64,000 nucleotides of DNA from Kribbella voronezhensis (GTDB lineage: Bacteria; Actinomycetota; Actinomycetes; Propionibacteriales; Kribbellaceae): positions 1,550,001-1,614,000 of the forward strand of contig NZ_SOCE01000002.1 in the NCBI RefSeq assembly GCF_004365175.1, read 5' to 3'. The translations under genes were made by a program, and so were the position numbers. Positions 54,577 through 61,408 of the stretch are shown here, one piece after another. Under the pieces are notes generated by a model. It did no database searches. It saw only the letters and a list, made by a program, of their open reading frames with translations, and had not been told where the DNA came from. Position 1 is the stretch's first letter. Each line of letters opens with the position of its first letter.

Positions 54577-54584
54577 TGCTAGCC

Positions 54585-54812
54585 ATGGCAAAGGAAGCGA
54601 CGAAGAACATCCTGCTGCGGTTGGACCCCGAGCTCGCCGAACGATTGCAGGCGGTGGCCGAGGTCGAGGGCCGCTCCGTCTCGGACGTCGCGCGCGAGGC
54701 GATCGCGTCCCTGGTCGAGCACCGACGCAACGACGCGCGATTCAGCCTGCTGCTGGAGGAGAATCTCACCCGGCACGAGCAGTCGCTCCGCCGGCTGCGC
54801 CAGGACGACTGA
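54585..54812 (+). CDS. Ribbon-helix-helix (CopG/Arc-like) protein, antitoxin-like
   Basis: A 75-residue RHH DNA-binding protein: TKNILLRLDPELAERLQAVA, EVEGRSVSDVAREAIASLVE, then a charged tail with a predicted helix (LLLEENLTRHEQSLRRLRQD). ATG 54585 gives the family start. The palindrome just upstream is a natural autoregulatory site. The stop shares one base with the next ATG (TGATG), an arrangement typical of antitoxin-toxin pairs; the downstream protein begins with a Doc-like domain. Confidence 0.85.
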   Translation: MAKEATKNILLRLDPELAERLQAVAEVEGRSVSDVAREAIASLVEHRRNDARFSLLLEENLTRHEQSLRRLRQDD

Positions 54813-55870
54813 TGCAGCACCTCGACCTGTACGACGTACTGGCGGTCGTCGCCCGGGTGATGCAGTGCGACCCGGATGCCGCGATCCGGCGTACGGACCT
54901 GGACGCGGTCGCGCAGGTGCTCTCGGAGGCGACCTCACCACTGTGCCAGGACGACCTCGCCGAGGCGGGCGGGGTGTTGTTGTCGGGACTGGTGAGCCGG
55001 CGGCCGTTCGCCGGTCCGAACCGGACGATCGCGGTCGCCGTCGTCCTGCAACTGGCCGGCCTCAACGACGCCGACCTCGAACTCGAACCGGTCGAGGAAC
55101 TCGATGCGCTCCTCGATCGCGTCAGCTCCGGCCAGGCGCCCATCGCCGAGGTCATCGCCGAGGTCATCGACGTGGTGCGGCACCGACTCCAGTGCCGGGA
55201 GCTGACGCTCTCGAGCCTCGGTTCCGAAGACCAGATCAATCCTGAGGAGAGCGATATGTTCGAGAAGTTCACCGAGCGGGCGCGGCGGGTGATGGTGCTG
55301 GCGCAGGAAGAGGCCAGGAACCTTCAGCACAACTACATCGGCACCGAACACGTCCTCCTCGCGATCCTCGAGGAAGGCGGTGGTACTGCGGCGAAAGTGC
55401 TGGCCAACCTCAACATCTCGACCGCCGCGGCCCGCGCGGTCGTGCTCGAGATCGTCGGTCGCGGCGAGAAGGCGCCGGCCGGCCACATCCCGTTCACGCC
55501 ACGCTCCAAGCGGGTGCTCGAGTACAGCCTGCGGGAAGCCGTGCAGCTCGGGCACCAGAACATCGGCACCGAGCACATCTTGCTGGGCATCGTCCAGGAC
55601 GGCGAAGGCGTCGCGGCGCAGACGCTGGTGAAACTCGGCGTCGACCTCTCGAAGGTGCGCCAACTGATCCGCCACCGGCAGCACTCCGAGGCGGCCGTCA
55701 CCGAGTTCCTTGCCGGCGACAGCGGATCCTTCACCCCGAAGATGCCCGCCCGCAAGCACCACCTGCTCAGCGAACTGGAAAGCCTGATCGACGAGAACGA
55801 CAACCTGTACGAACAGGTCCGCCGCCTCCGCGAGAAGCTGCGTCAGCACAACATCGACCCGGACGACTAG
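54812..55870 (+). CDS. Degenerate Doc-like domain fused to two ClpC N-terminal domains
   Basis: A 352-residue open frame. Residues 1 to about 130 follow the Doc toxin pattern (LDLYDVLAVVARVM, AVAQVLSEA, DLAEAGGVLLSGLVSRRPFA, AVVLQLAGLN, a SGQAPIAEVIAEVI tail). The catalytic HPFxDGNKR box reads RPFAGPNRT, so His, Asp and Lys are lost and it is probably inactive. Residues 149-290 are a tandem Clp_N repeat (FTERARRVMVLAQEEARNLQ, HNYIGTEHVLLAILEEGGG; then SKRVLEYSLREAVQLGHQNI and GTEHILLGIVQDGEG), followed by a coiled coil. No AAA+ domain follows. ATG 55256 (codon 149) has GAGGAG just upstream, so a separate 204-residue Clp_N protein could also be made. Confidence 0.8.
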   Translation: MQHLDLYDVLAVVARVMQCDPDAAIRRTDLDAVAQVLSEATSPLCQDDLAEAGGVLLSGLVSRRPFAGPNRTIAVAVVLQLAGLNDADLELEPVEELDALLDRVSSGQAPIAEVIAEVIDVVRHRLQCRELTLSSLGSEDQINPEESDMFEKFTERARRVMVLAQEEARNLQHNYIGTEHVLLAILEEGGGTAAKVLANLNISTAAARAVVLEIVGRGEKAPAGHIPFTPRSKRVLEYSLREAVQLGHQNIGTEHILLGIVQDGEGVAAQTLVKLGVDLSKVRQLIRHRQHSEAAVTEFLAGDSGSFTPKMPARKHHLLSELESLIDENDNLYEQVRRLREKLRQHNIDPDD

Positions 55871-55968
55871 CCCTCACTACGACTTGCCCGTACGACGCGG
55901 CGCCCGGCAACTCGGGGCTCGCTCGAAGCCACCTCGCGGACGCCACGTAGTACGAGGCTGTTCGGGGG

Positions 55969-56847
55969 TCAGGTCGCGGCGAGGCGGGCCTTCTCTTCGG
56001 CGACGTCGAAATCGGCGGCCGGCCACTGCGGGTCGAGGCCCTTCAACGTCTCCAGAAGCAGGGTGGTGACTGCCCAGTTGCGGTACCACTTGCGGTCGCT
56101 GGGGATCACGTACCACGGAGCATCGGGGGTGTTGCAGTTCTCGAGCGCCGCCTGGTACGCCTCGGCGTACGCGGGCCAGAGTTTGCGCTCGTCGACGTCA
56201 CCCGGGTTGTACTTCCAGTGCTTCGTCGGGTCATCCAGGCGCGCCAGGAGCCGCTCCTTCTGCTGCTCCGGCGAGATGTGCAGGAAGCACTTGACGATCG
56301 TGACCCCGGTGGCCGTCAGCTCGGCCTCGAACTCGTTGATCTCTTCGTACCGGCGGTTCCAGACCGGCGGCGCGACCAGGTTCCGTACCCGGGCGATCAG
56401 CACGTCCTCGTAGTGCGACCGGTCGAAGATCCCGACCATGCCGGGACCGGGCAGCGCCTGGCGGATCCGCCAGAGGAACCCGCGCCGCTTCTCGGCCGGC
56501 GTCGGCGCCTTGAACGAGGTGATCTTCAACCCCTGCGGGTCCATCAACCCCGCACCGTGGCGGATGACACCGCCCTTGCCGGAGGTGTCCATGCCCTGCA
56601 GTACGAGCAGGATCCGGCGCTCGCCACCCTTGCGCCCTTCGGCGAACAGGCGCTCCTGCCAGTCGGACACCTCCGCGCCCACCTCTTCGAGCGCGGCCTT
56701 GCCGTCGGCCTTGTCACCGGAGAACCCGGTGGTGGCGCGAGTGTCATAAGCAGTCAGGTCGACCGCACCAGGCGGGACCCGCAACACGTCCAGCAACTTC
56801 CCGGTCGGTACGTCGACTTCGTCGTGACCGCTCTTCTTCTTCGCCAT
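55969..56847 (-). CDS. Polyphosphate kinase 2 family protein
   Basis: A 292-residue PPK2-type kinase: Walker A LVLQGMDTSGKGGVIRHGAG, lid region FKAPTPAEKRRGFLWRIRQA, Walker B IFDRSHYEDVLIARV and the conserved DDPTKHWKYNPGDVDERKLW. It transfers phosphate between polyphosphate and nucleotides; length fits the single-domain class I/III enzymes (GDP or AMP/ADP substrates not decidable here). ATG 56847 is chosen with CAGGA upstream; longer starts add a low-quality 19-residue head. Confidence 0.92.
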   Translation of the reverse strand: MAKKKSGHDEVDVPTGKLLDVLRVPPGAVDLTAYDTRATTGFSGDKADGKAALEEVGAEVSDWQERLFAEGRKGGERRILLVLQGMDTSGKGGVIRHGAGLMDPQGLKITSFKAPTPAEKRRGFLWRIRQALPGPGMVGIFDRSHYEDVLIARVRNLVAPPVWNRRYEEINEFEAELTATGVTIVKCFLHISPEQQKERLLARLDDPTKHWKYNPGDVDERKLWPAYAEAYQAALENCNTPDAPWYVIPSDRKWYRNWAVTTLLLETLKGLDPQWPAADFDVAEEKARLAAT

Positions 56848-56904
56848 CTGTACATCCTGCCCCATCCCCACCGAAGAACCGACGAGGACAGGGCAGGACA
56901 TCAA

Positions 56905-57636
56905 TCAACGGGTGGTAACAGCGCTACCCAGGTCCCAGCTGATCGAGGTGCTGTACAGAGCGAACCGGTAGTCGCGCAGCTTGCTGTACCGGTAGGCCAT
57001 CGTGACCTCACCCTTGGAGTTCGTGTACACGGACTTCAAGTTCTTCCACGTCGTGGTCCCGCGCTCCCGGAACTGGAACACCCCACCCGCAGACCGCTTG
57101 AAGTAGCTGTTGGTGGTGGTCGAGTAGAGCAACGAGGTGCCCTTCAGGGTCACGACGTCGGCGCTGCGCGACGACGAGATCCACGCACCGGCGGCCAGCT
57201 TCACCGTGACGGGCACGGTGTTCTGGGTGTTGGTCGTGTCGTCCGCGTTGTAGCTTCCCTCCCCGTTGAAAACCATGTTGCCGATCGGGTGGTTGTCCGG
57301 GATGTACCACGAGCCATCGCCGTACTGGTAGGTCTTGTCGAAGACCACCTCGTTGACGTCACCCAGGCTCGGGTGGTGCAGGGCCCAGCCGGAGGCGGCC
57401 GTCGGGGTGTTGCAGGTCCCGCTGACCTTGCCGAACAGAGTCAGCGTCGGCTTGCCGATGGCGACCCGGCTCGGAATGGACAGGTTGCAGGTACCCGCGA
57501 CCACGGTCGACTTCGAAGTCTTGCCATCGAAGTGCAGCGGACGCACAGGGTCAGGTCCTGCGGCCGACGCGGTCAGCGGGAGCAGTGCGGCGATTCCTGC
57601 CGCGGCTGCCGCCGTCGCGAGGGTACGACGAAACAT
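56905..57636 (-). CDS. Secreted protein of unknown function
   Basis: A 243-residue protein with a clear signal peptide (MFRRTLATAAAAAGIAALLP, cleavage near TASAAG). The mature part is rich in Ser, Thr, Tyr and Gly with beta-strand character, a Cys pair (GTCNLS, GTCNTP), and a C-terminal part resembling cell-wall-associated beta domains (GVFQFRERGTTTWKNLKSVY, GEVTMAYRYSKLRDYRFALY). I do not recognise a family. ATG 57636 has AGGAGAG nine bases upstream. Next to ppk2, same strand, 57 bases apart. Confidence 0.75.
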   Translation of the reverse strand: MFRRTLATAAAAAGIAALLPLTASAAGPDPVRPLHFDGKTSKSTVVAGTCNLSIPSRVAIGKPTLTLFGKVSGTCNTPTAASGWALHHPSLGDVNEVVFDKTYQYGDGSWYIPDNHPIGNMVFNGEGSYNADDTTNTQNTVPVTVKLAAGAWISSSRSADVVTLKGTSLLYSTTTNSYFKRSAGGVFQFRERGTTTWKNLKSVYTNSKGEVTMAYRYSKLRDYRFALYSTSISWDLGSAVTTR

Positions 57637-57832
57637 TCGGTAACTCTCCTTGGTGTCATGCATGGATGGCACTGGGACCCCCCTCAGCACCGGGTTCGCG
57701 CGGAGCCTACCGGCCCAAAGGTCTATACCGCTCATCCGCTGCACCAACCTGCAAACGACCCGCGCTTGCTGCGACGACGTCATACCGCAGAGTCACGAAA
57801 CCTCAAGATTTACAGGAGTTTTCGATGAACTC

Positions 57833-58855
57833 TCAGTGATCTGTAACGGCGTTGGCCAGCGCGATGAGCCGGGAGAGGGCTCTCAGGTATTTCTTGCGGT
57901 AGCCGCCCTTGAGCATCTCCGGGGAGAACATCCGGTCGAGTGGGACACCGCTGGTGATCAGCGGGATGTCGCGGTCGTACATGCGATCGGCCAGCACTAC
58001 GAGGCGCAGGGCGACGTTCTCGTCCGTCAGTTCGCGCAGGTCGAGGATGCCGACGGTCCCCACTCCGTCCAGGAGAGCGCCGTACTTGCTCGGATGCAGC
58101 TCGGCAAGATGATGATGCAGGTCGACGAAGTGGTCGCACGAGGCATCCGGTCGTTCGTCGGCCGCCTTCTCGACCAGGGCATCCGGCCAAGGCTCCGGCG
58201 CGACGGGGAGCCCGCGGTGGCGATAGTCGGGCCCATCGATACGTCGTACGTCGAAATGTGCCGCGAGCCCCTGGATCTCGCGCAGGAAGTCGATCGCCTG
58301 GAACCGGCCCTCCCCCAGCCGATCCGGCAACGTGTTCGAGGTAGCCGCCAGTTGCACGCCAGCGGCCACCAACTGCCCGAGCAACCGCGAGATCAACACC
58401 GTGTCCCCGGGATCGTCGAGCTCGAACTCGTCGATGCAGATCAACCTGTACGCCGACAGCGCCTCGACAGCCGGCCGCATCCCCAACGCGCCGACCAGGT
58501 TGGTCAGCTCCACGAAGGTGCAGTACATCTTCGGCCCCGCCGACACGTGCCACAACGATGCCAGCAAGTGCGTCTTCCCCACCCCGAAGCCGCCATCGAG
58601 ATAAATCCCCGGCTTCTCCGGCGCGACCGGCGCCGACCCCCGCAACCGAGACCACAGAGAACGCTCTCTCCGCGGCTCGGCCAGGATCTCACCGCGCTCC
58701 CGCAGTACGCCGAGGGCATCCGCCTGACTGGGCTCACCGGGACCCGGCCGATAGGTCTCGAACCGCACGTCACTGAACCGGGGCGGCGGTACACACTCCG
58801 ACAGCAACCGGTCCGAACTGACCTCCGGCCACCGCTCGCTCAGACGGATCGGCAT
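57833..58855 (-). CDS. zapE: ZapE/AFG1-family ATPase
   Basis: A 340-residue P-loop ATPase of the AFG1/LACE1 group, called ZapE where it affects the FtsZ ring. Walker A GIYLDGGFGVGKTHLLASLW, Walker B LICIDEFELDDPGDT, sensor-like TSNTLPDRLGEGRF, and the RIDGPDYRHRG and HHHLAELHPSKYG segments all match. Divergent from the quinone oxidoreductase. The 196 bases after the stop hold no feature that I can support. Confidence 0.88.
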   Translation of the reverse strand: MPIRLSERWPEVSSDRLLSECVPPPRFSDVRFETYRPGPGEPSQADALGVLRERGEILAEPRRERSLWSRLRGSAPVAPEKPGIYLDGGFGVGKTHLLASLWHVSAGPKMYCTFVELTNLVGALGMRPAVEALSAYRLICIDEFELDDPGDTVLISRLLGQLVAAGVQLAATSNTLPDRLGEGRFQAIDFLREIQGLAAHFDVRRIDGPDYRHRGLPVAPEPWPDALVEKAADERPDASCDHFVDLHHHLAELHPSKYGALLDGVGTVGILDLRELTDENVALRLVVLADRMYDRDIPLITSGVPLDRMFSPEMLKGGYRKKYLRALSRLIALANAVTDH

Positions 58856-58936
58856 GTCCCCACCCTACGAGTTGCCTTGACCTCAAGAGAACTTCAGGTC
58901 CTACCGTCGAGCCGAACCCAACGACCAGGAGGTCCG

Positions 58937-59911
58937 ATGTACGCGATCCAGCTGCACGAGTTCGGCCCGGCGGAGAATCTCGTCTTCGAGGAGGTTCCGG
59001 ACCCCGAGCCCGGCCCCGGCCAGGTCCGCATCAAGGTCGAGGCCGCCGGCGTCCACCTCGTCGACACCGTACTGCGAGCCGGAACCCTCAACGACAGCCC
59101 GATCCCGCGACCGGAACTGCCGACCATCCCGGGACGCGAGGTCGCCGGCACGATCGATGCCGTCGGCCCCGAAACCGACACCTCGTGGATCGGCAAACGG
59201 GTCGTCGTCCACCTCGGCATGGTCCCCGGCGGGTACGCCGAACTGGCCGTCGCCAAGGTCGACTCCCTGCACGAGATCCCACCCCACCTCGATGCGGCGA
59301 GCGCAGTAGCCACCATAGGCACAGGCAGAACCGCCATCGGCATCCTCGAAGACGCAGCCCTGACACCCGACGACGTAGTACTGATCACCGCAGCCGCCGG
59401 CGGCCTGGGCAGCCTCTTCATCCAATCGGCCCGCAACATCGGCGCCACCGTCGTCGCCCTAGCCGGCGGCCCGGAGAAGGTAGCCCAGACCCGCGCCCTA
59501 GGCGCACCTCTCGCCTTCGACTACAACCAACCAGACTGGCCCACCCAAGTTCGCACCGAACTCGGCGACCACCAAGTCACCGTAATCCTGGACGGCGTAG
59601 GCGGCCCCAACGCCCGCCTAGCCTACGACCTCCTCGCTCCCGGCGGCCGCCTCCTCCTCTTCGGCTGGTCCAGCGGCACCCCCCTGGAAATCCCCGCCGA
59701 AACCCTCACCACCCGCAACCAAACAGTCTCCTCCCCCATAGGCGCCAAAGTCCTCCCCCGCCTACGATCCCTAGAATCCAAGGCCCTAACCGAAACCACC
59801 TCCGGCCGCTGGCACCCCCTAACCACCCCCTACCCCCTAGCCAAAGCCGCCGACGCCCACCAAGCCCTAGAAACCCGCCAAACCACCGGCAAGGTCGTCC
59901 TCATCCCTTGA
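58937..59911 (+). CDS. Zinc-binding-type alcohol dehydrogenase/quinone oxidoreductase (MDR family)
   Basis: A 324-residue medium-chain reductase: GroES-like N-terminal domain (MYAIQLHEFGPAENLVFEEV, PTIPGREVAGTI) and Rossmann NADPH domain with AAAGGLGSLFIQSARNIGA. It lacks the zinc-ligand cysteines, so it belongs to the zinc-free quinone oxidoreductase branch. ATG 58937 follows CCAGGAGGTCC. From about 59300 to the stop the coding strand is markedly C-rich, with many CTA, GTA and CCC codons that are rare elsewhere in the window. Confidence 0.92.
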   Translation: MYAIQLHEFGPAENLVFEEVPDPEPGPGQVRIKVEAAGVHLVDTVLRAGTLNDSPIPRPELPTIPGREVAGTIDAVGPETDTSWIGKRVVVHLGMVPGGYAELAVAKVDSLHEIPPHLDAASAVATIGTGRTAIGILEDAALTPDDVVLITAAAGGLGSLFIQSARNIGATVVALAGGPEKVAQTRALGAPLAFDYNQPDWPTQVRTELGDHQVTVILDGVGGPNARLAYDLLAPGGRLLLFGWSSGTPLEIPAETLTTRNQTVSSPIGAKVLPRLRSLESKALTETTSGRWHPLTTPYPLAKAADAHQALETRQTTGKVVLIP

Positions 59912-59940
59912 GACCCTTCGCCTGAAGGACAGTCATCAAG

Positions 59941-60201
59941 ATGGAAACAGCTATCAACGTTCCGCCCTACGATCCTGCAAAAGGTCTGCACCTGGATTGG
60001 GACGACGGCTTCGAAATCGAGGTCAAGTTCCAGGGCAACGAGATCGTCATCGGCGGCAACTCGGCCGGGCTTACCAGTTTGGCGCGGCACCTTCTGGCCC
60101 TAGCTCAAACAGGCGCTCCGGCCGGAGCTCATGTCCACCTCACGGCGAACCAGGAGCTCGAATCGGAGGTAGATCTCATCTTGCAGAAGTCAACCGTGTA
60201 A
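59941..60201 (+). CDS. Imm32-like immunity protein
   Basis: An 86-residue protein whose second half reads GNSAGLTSLARHLLALAQTG, then APAGAHVHLTANQELESEVD and LILQK, matching the Imm32 pattern (G-S-x-GL-x-LA, P-x-G-x-HxHL, LE-GS-x-LIL). Imm32 proteins protect against polymorphic toxins of contact-dependent systems. No toxin gene accompanies it. AAGGA lies upstream of the ATG, with a rather long spacing. First of three consecutive small genes on the same strand. Confidence 0.72.
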   Translation: METAINVPPYDPAKGLHLDWDDGFEIEVKFQGNEIVIGGNSAGLTSLARHLLALAQTGAPAGAHVHLTANQELESEVDLILQKSTV

Positions 60202-60231
60202 GCGATCGGCAACAACATTGATGGTGGAGCG

Positions 60232-60603
60232 ATGGCTGAAGTTGAAGTGCCGCGGATGCGGCGGGATGTGATGGACTCGCTGGCGGTTCTGGCTGACCGC
60301 GAGTACCAGGAGCGGGCATGGGTTCGGAAGGAAGGATTCAAGCTCGGGCAGCACGATGACTTCGACTATCACGTGCACGTCCTGTACGACGACACCGAGG
60401 TTCTCCGTGATCCGAAGGCTGCGATCGGCTCAGTTCTCTTGCCTGGAGACGAAGCGGACCGCCTCGAGGCTCTGGGAGAAGTGCTCGACCGACTCCTCGA
60501 GGAGCATGGAGACGTTGATGACATCGCCTATCTGCGCGACCCACGCTGGCCGGAGGTAGTTCGGCTGGCCGGCCTCGCGTTGGCCGCAATGGTCCGCGAA
60601 TGA
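60232..60603 (+). CDS. SCO4402-like small protein, possible immunity protein
   Basis: A 123-residue acidic protein: SLAVLADREYQERAWVRKEG, FDYHVHVLYDDTEVLRDPKA, IGSVLLPGDEADRLEALGEV, DIAYLRDPRWPEVVRLAGLA. These blocks recall the SCO4402 family, which is frequent near toxin-immunity genes; I am not certain of the family. GGTGGAG precedes the ATG. Sits between an Imm32-like gene and another small gene. Confidence 0.62.
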   Translation: MAEVEVPRMRRDVMDSLAVLADREYQERAWVRKEGFKLGQHDDFDYHVHVLYDDTEVLRDPKAAIGSVLLPGDEADRLEALGEVLDRLLEEHGDVDDIAYLRDPRWPEVVRLAGLALAAMVRE

Positions 60604-60663
60604 GGTTTCGAGCCGTTCCACTAACCCGACTGACTCTCAAGATCGATCGAACAGAAGGTAGTG

Positions 60664-61056
60664 ATGGAAGAGGTTCGATGGCTCGAAATCGGGTTCACCC
60701 GCGAGGAGGCACTTGTACTAGCAGGCTTTCAACGAACTCCAGAGAGTTGGACGCTCGGCGTCGAACTCGCTGTTTGGCGGCAATGGGTCACCGAGATCGA
60801 GCGCGGCGAACTGCATACGCGTGATGAACTTGAAAGCGCGTACGACGTCCGCGACGATATCGAAGACAGCTGTTCAGCCATCGCCAGCGAGTACAGGGAA
60901 CGCCTGTACGACTATCTGGATGAACTCGATCTGACGTTTCGAGATTCAACCGTCCACTTAGCGGACTCGAAAAGAACCGAGCCAAATGGACGCTGGTGGC
61001 GCGGCAGAATCCCTGTTCGCAACCGAGCTCGCGCATATCTTTTCGACGAAGACTAG
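60664..61056 (+). CDS. Small protein of unknown function in the immunity-type cluster
   Basis: A 130-residue acidic protein beginning MEEVRWLEIGFTREEALVLA and rich in Glu, Asp, Arg and Trp (WTLGVELAVWRQWVTEIERG, ERLYDYLDELDLTFRD, NGRWWRGRIPVRNRARAYLF). I do not recognise it. A GTG one codon upstream is an alternative start; GAAGG lies just before. By size, charge and neighbours it could be a third immunity protein. Codon use is less biased than in neighbouring housekeeping genes, suggesting transfer. Confidence 0.6.
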   Translation: MEEVRWLEIGFTREEALVLAGFQRTPESWTLGVELAVWRQWVTEIERGELHTRDELESAYDVRDDIEDSCSAIASEYRERLYDYLDELDLTFRDSTVHLADSKRTEPNGRWWRGRIPVRNRARAYLFDED

Positions 61057-61151
61057 CGAAGCCCGTCGCCGCTCGCCCCCACCTGCGAGCGGCTCCATCG
61101 GTCCCGACCTTGTTATCGCCGTCCGACACCACCTTTACTGAACGGTGGTGG

Positions 61152-61334
61152 TTAGGCGGTGATGTGTTTGCGGGGGGTTCGGCGGGTTGAGGGGCGGGGC
61201 TGGGTCGGGCGGTAGGTGTCCTGGTAGGCGTTGTAGTGGAGGCCCCAGGGGGTGCAGGTGTCCTGTTGGCGGATGTATTGGTCGGCCGTTGCCTGGGGGC
61301 GGATCGTGGTCGCGGTACGTCGGGGTGTGGTCAT
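61152..61334 (-). CDS. Small Thr/Pro/Arg-rich protein of unknown function
   Basis: 60 residues starting MTTPRRTATTIRPQATADQY, with a single Cys and a Trp (DTCTPWGLHYNAYQDTYRPT) and a basic end (RRTPRKHITA). AGGAG lies nine bases before the ATG. The coding strand is extremely C-rich. No family recognised. It may be real because of the good ribosome site, but composition alone could also open this frame. Confidence 0.5.
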   Translation of the reverse strand: MTTPRRTATTIRPQATADQYIRQQDTCTPWGLHYNAYQDTYRPTQPRPSTRRTPRKHITA

Positions 61335-61365
61335 CGCGGGTGCTCCTGTTCGGGTTGGGGAGAAG

Positions 61366-61398
61366 GCCCCCGGGCCGCCTGGTGGGCGGCCCGGGGGC
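61366..61398 (-). terminator. Hairpin after the protease gene
   Basis: A perfect 14-bp GC stem (61366-61379 with 61385-61398), 5-base loop, 11 bases after the protease stop on the minus strand; no U-tract. Confidence 0.55.
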
Positions 61399-61408
61399 GG
61401 GCCGGGTC

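Noticed and set aside
57650-58936. Plus-strand frame opposite the ZapE-like gene
   Set aside because: Antisense to a gene with intact Walker motifs; the real gene in this frame begins at ATG 58937.
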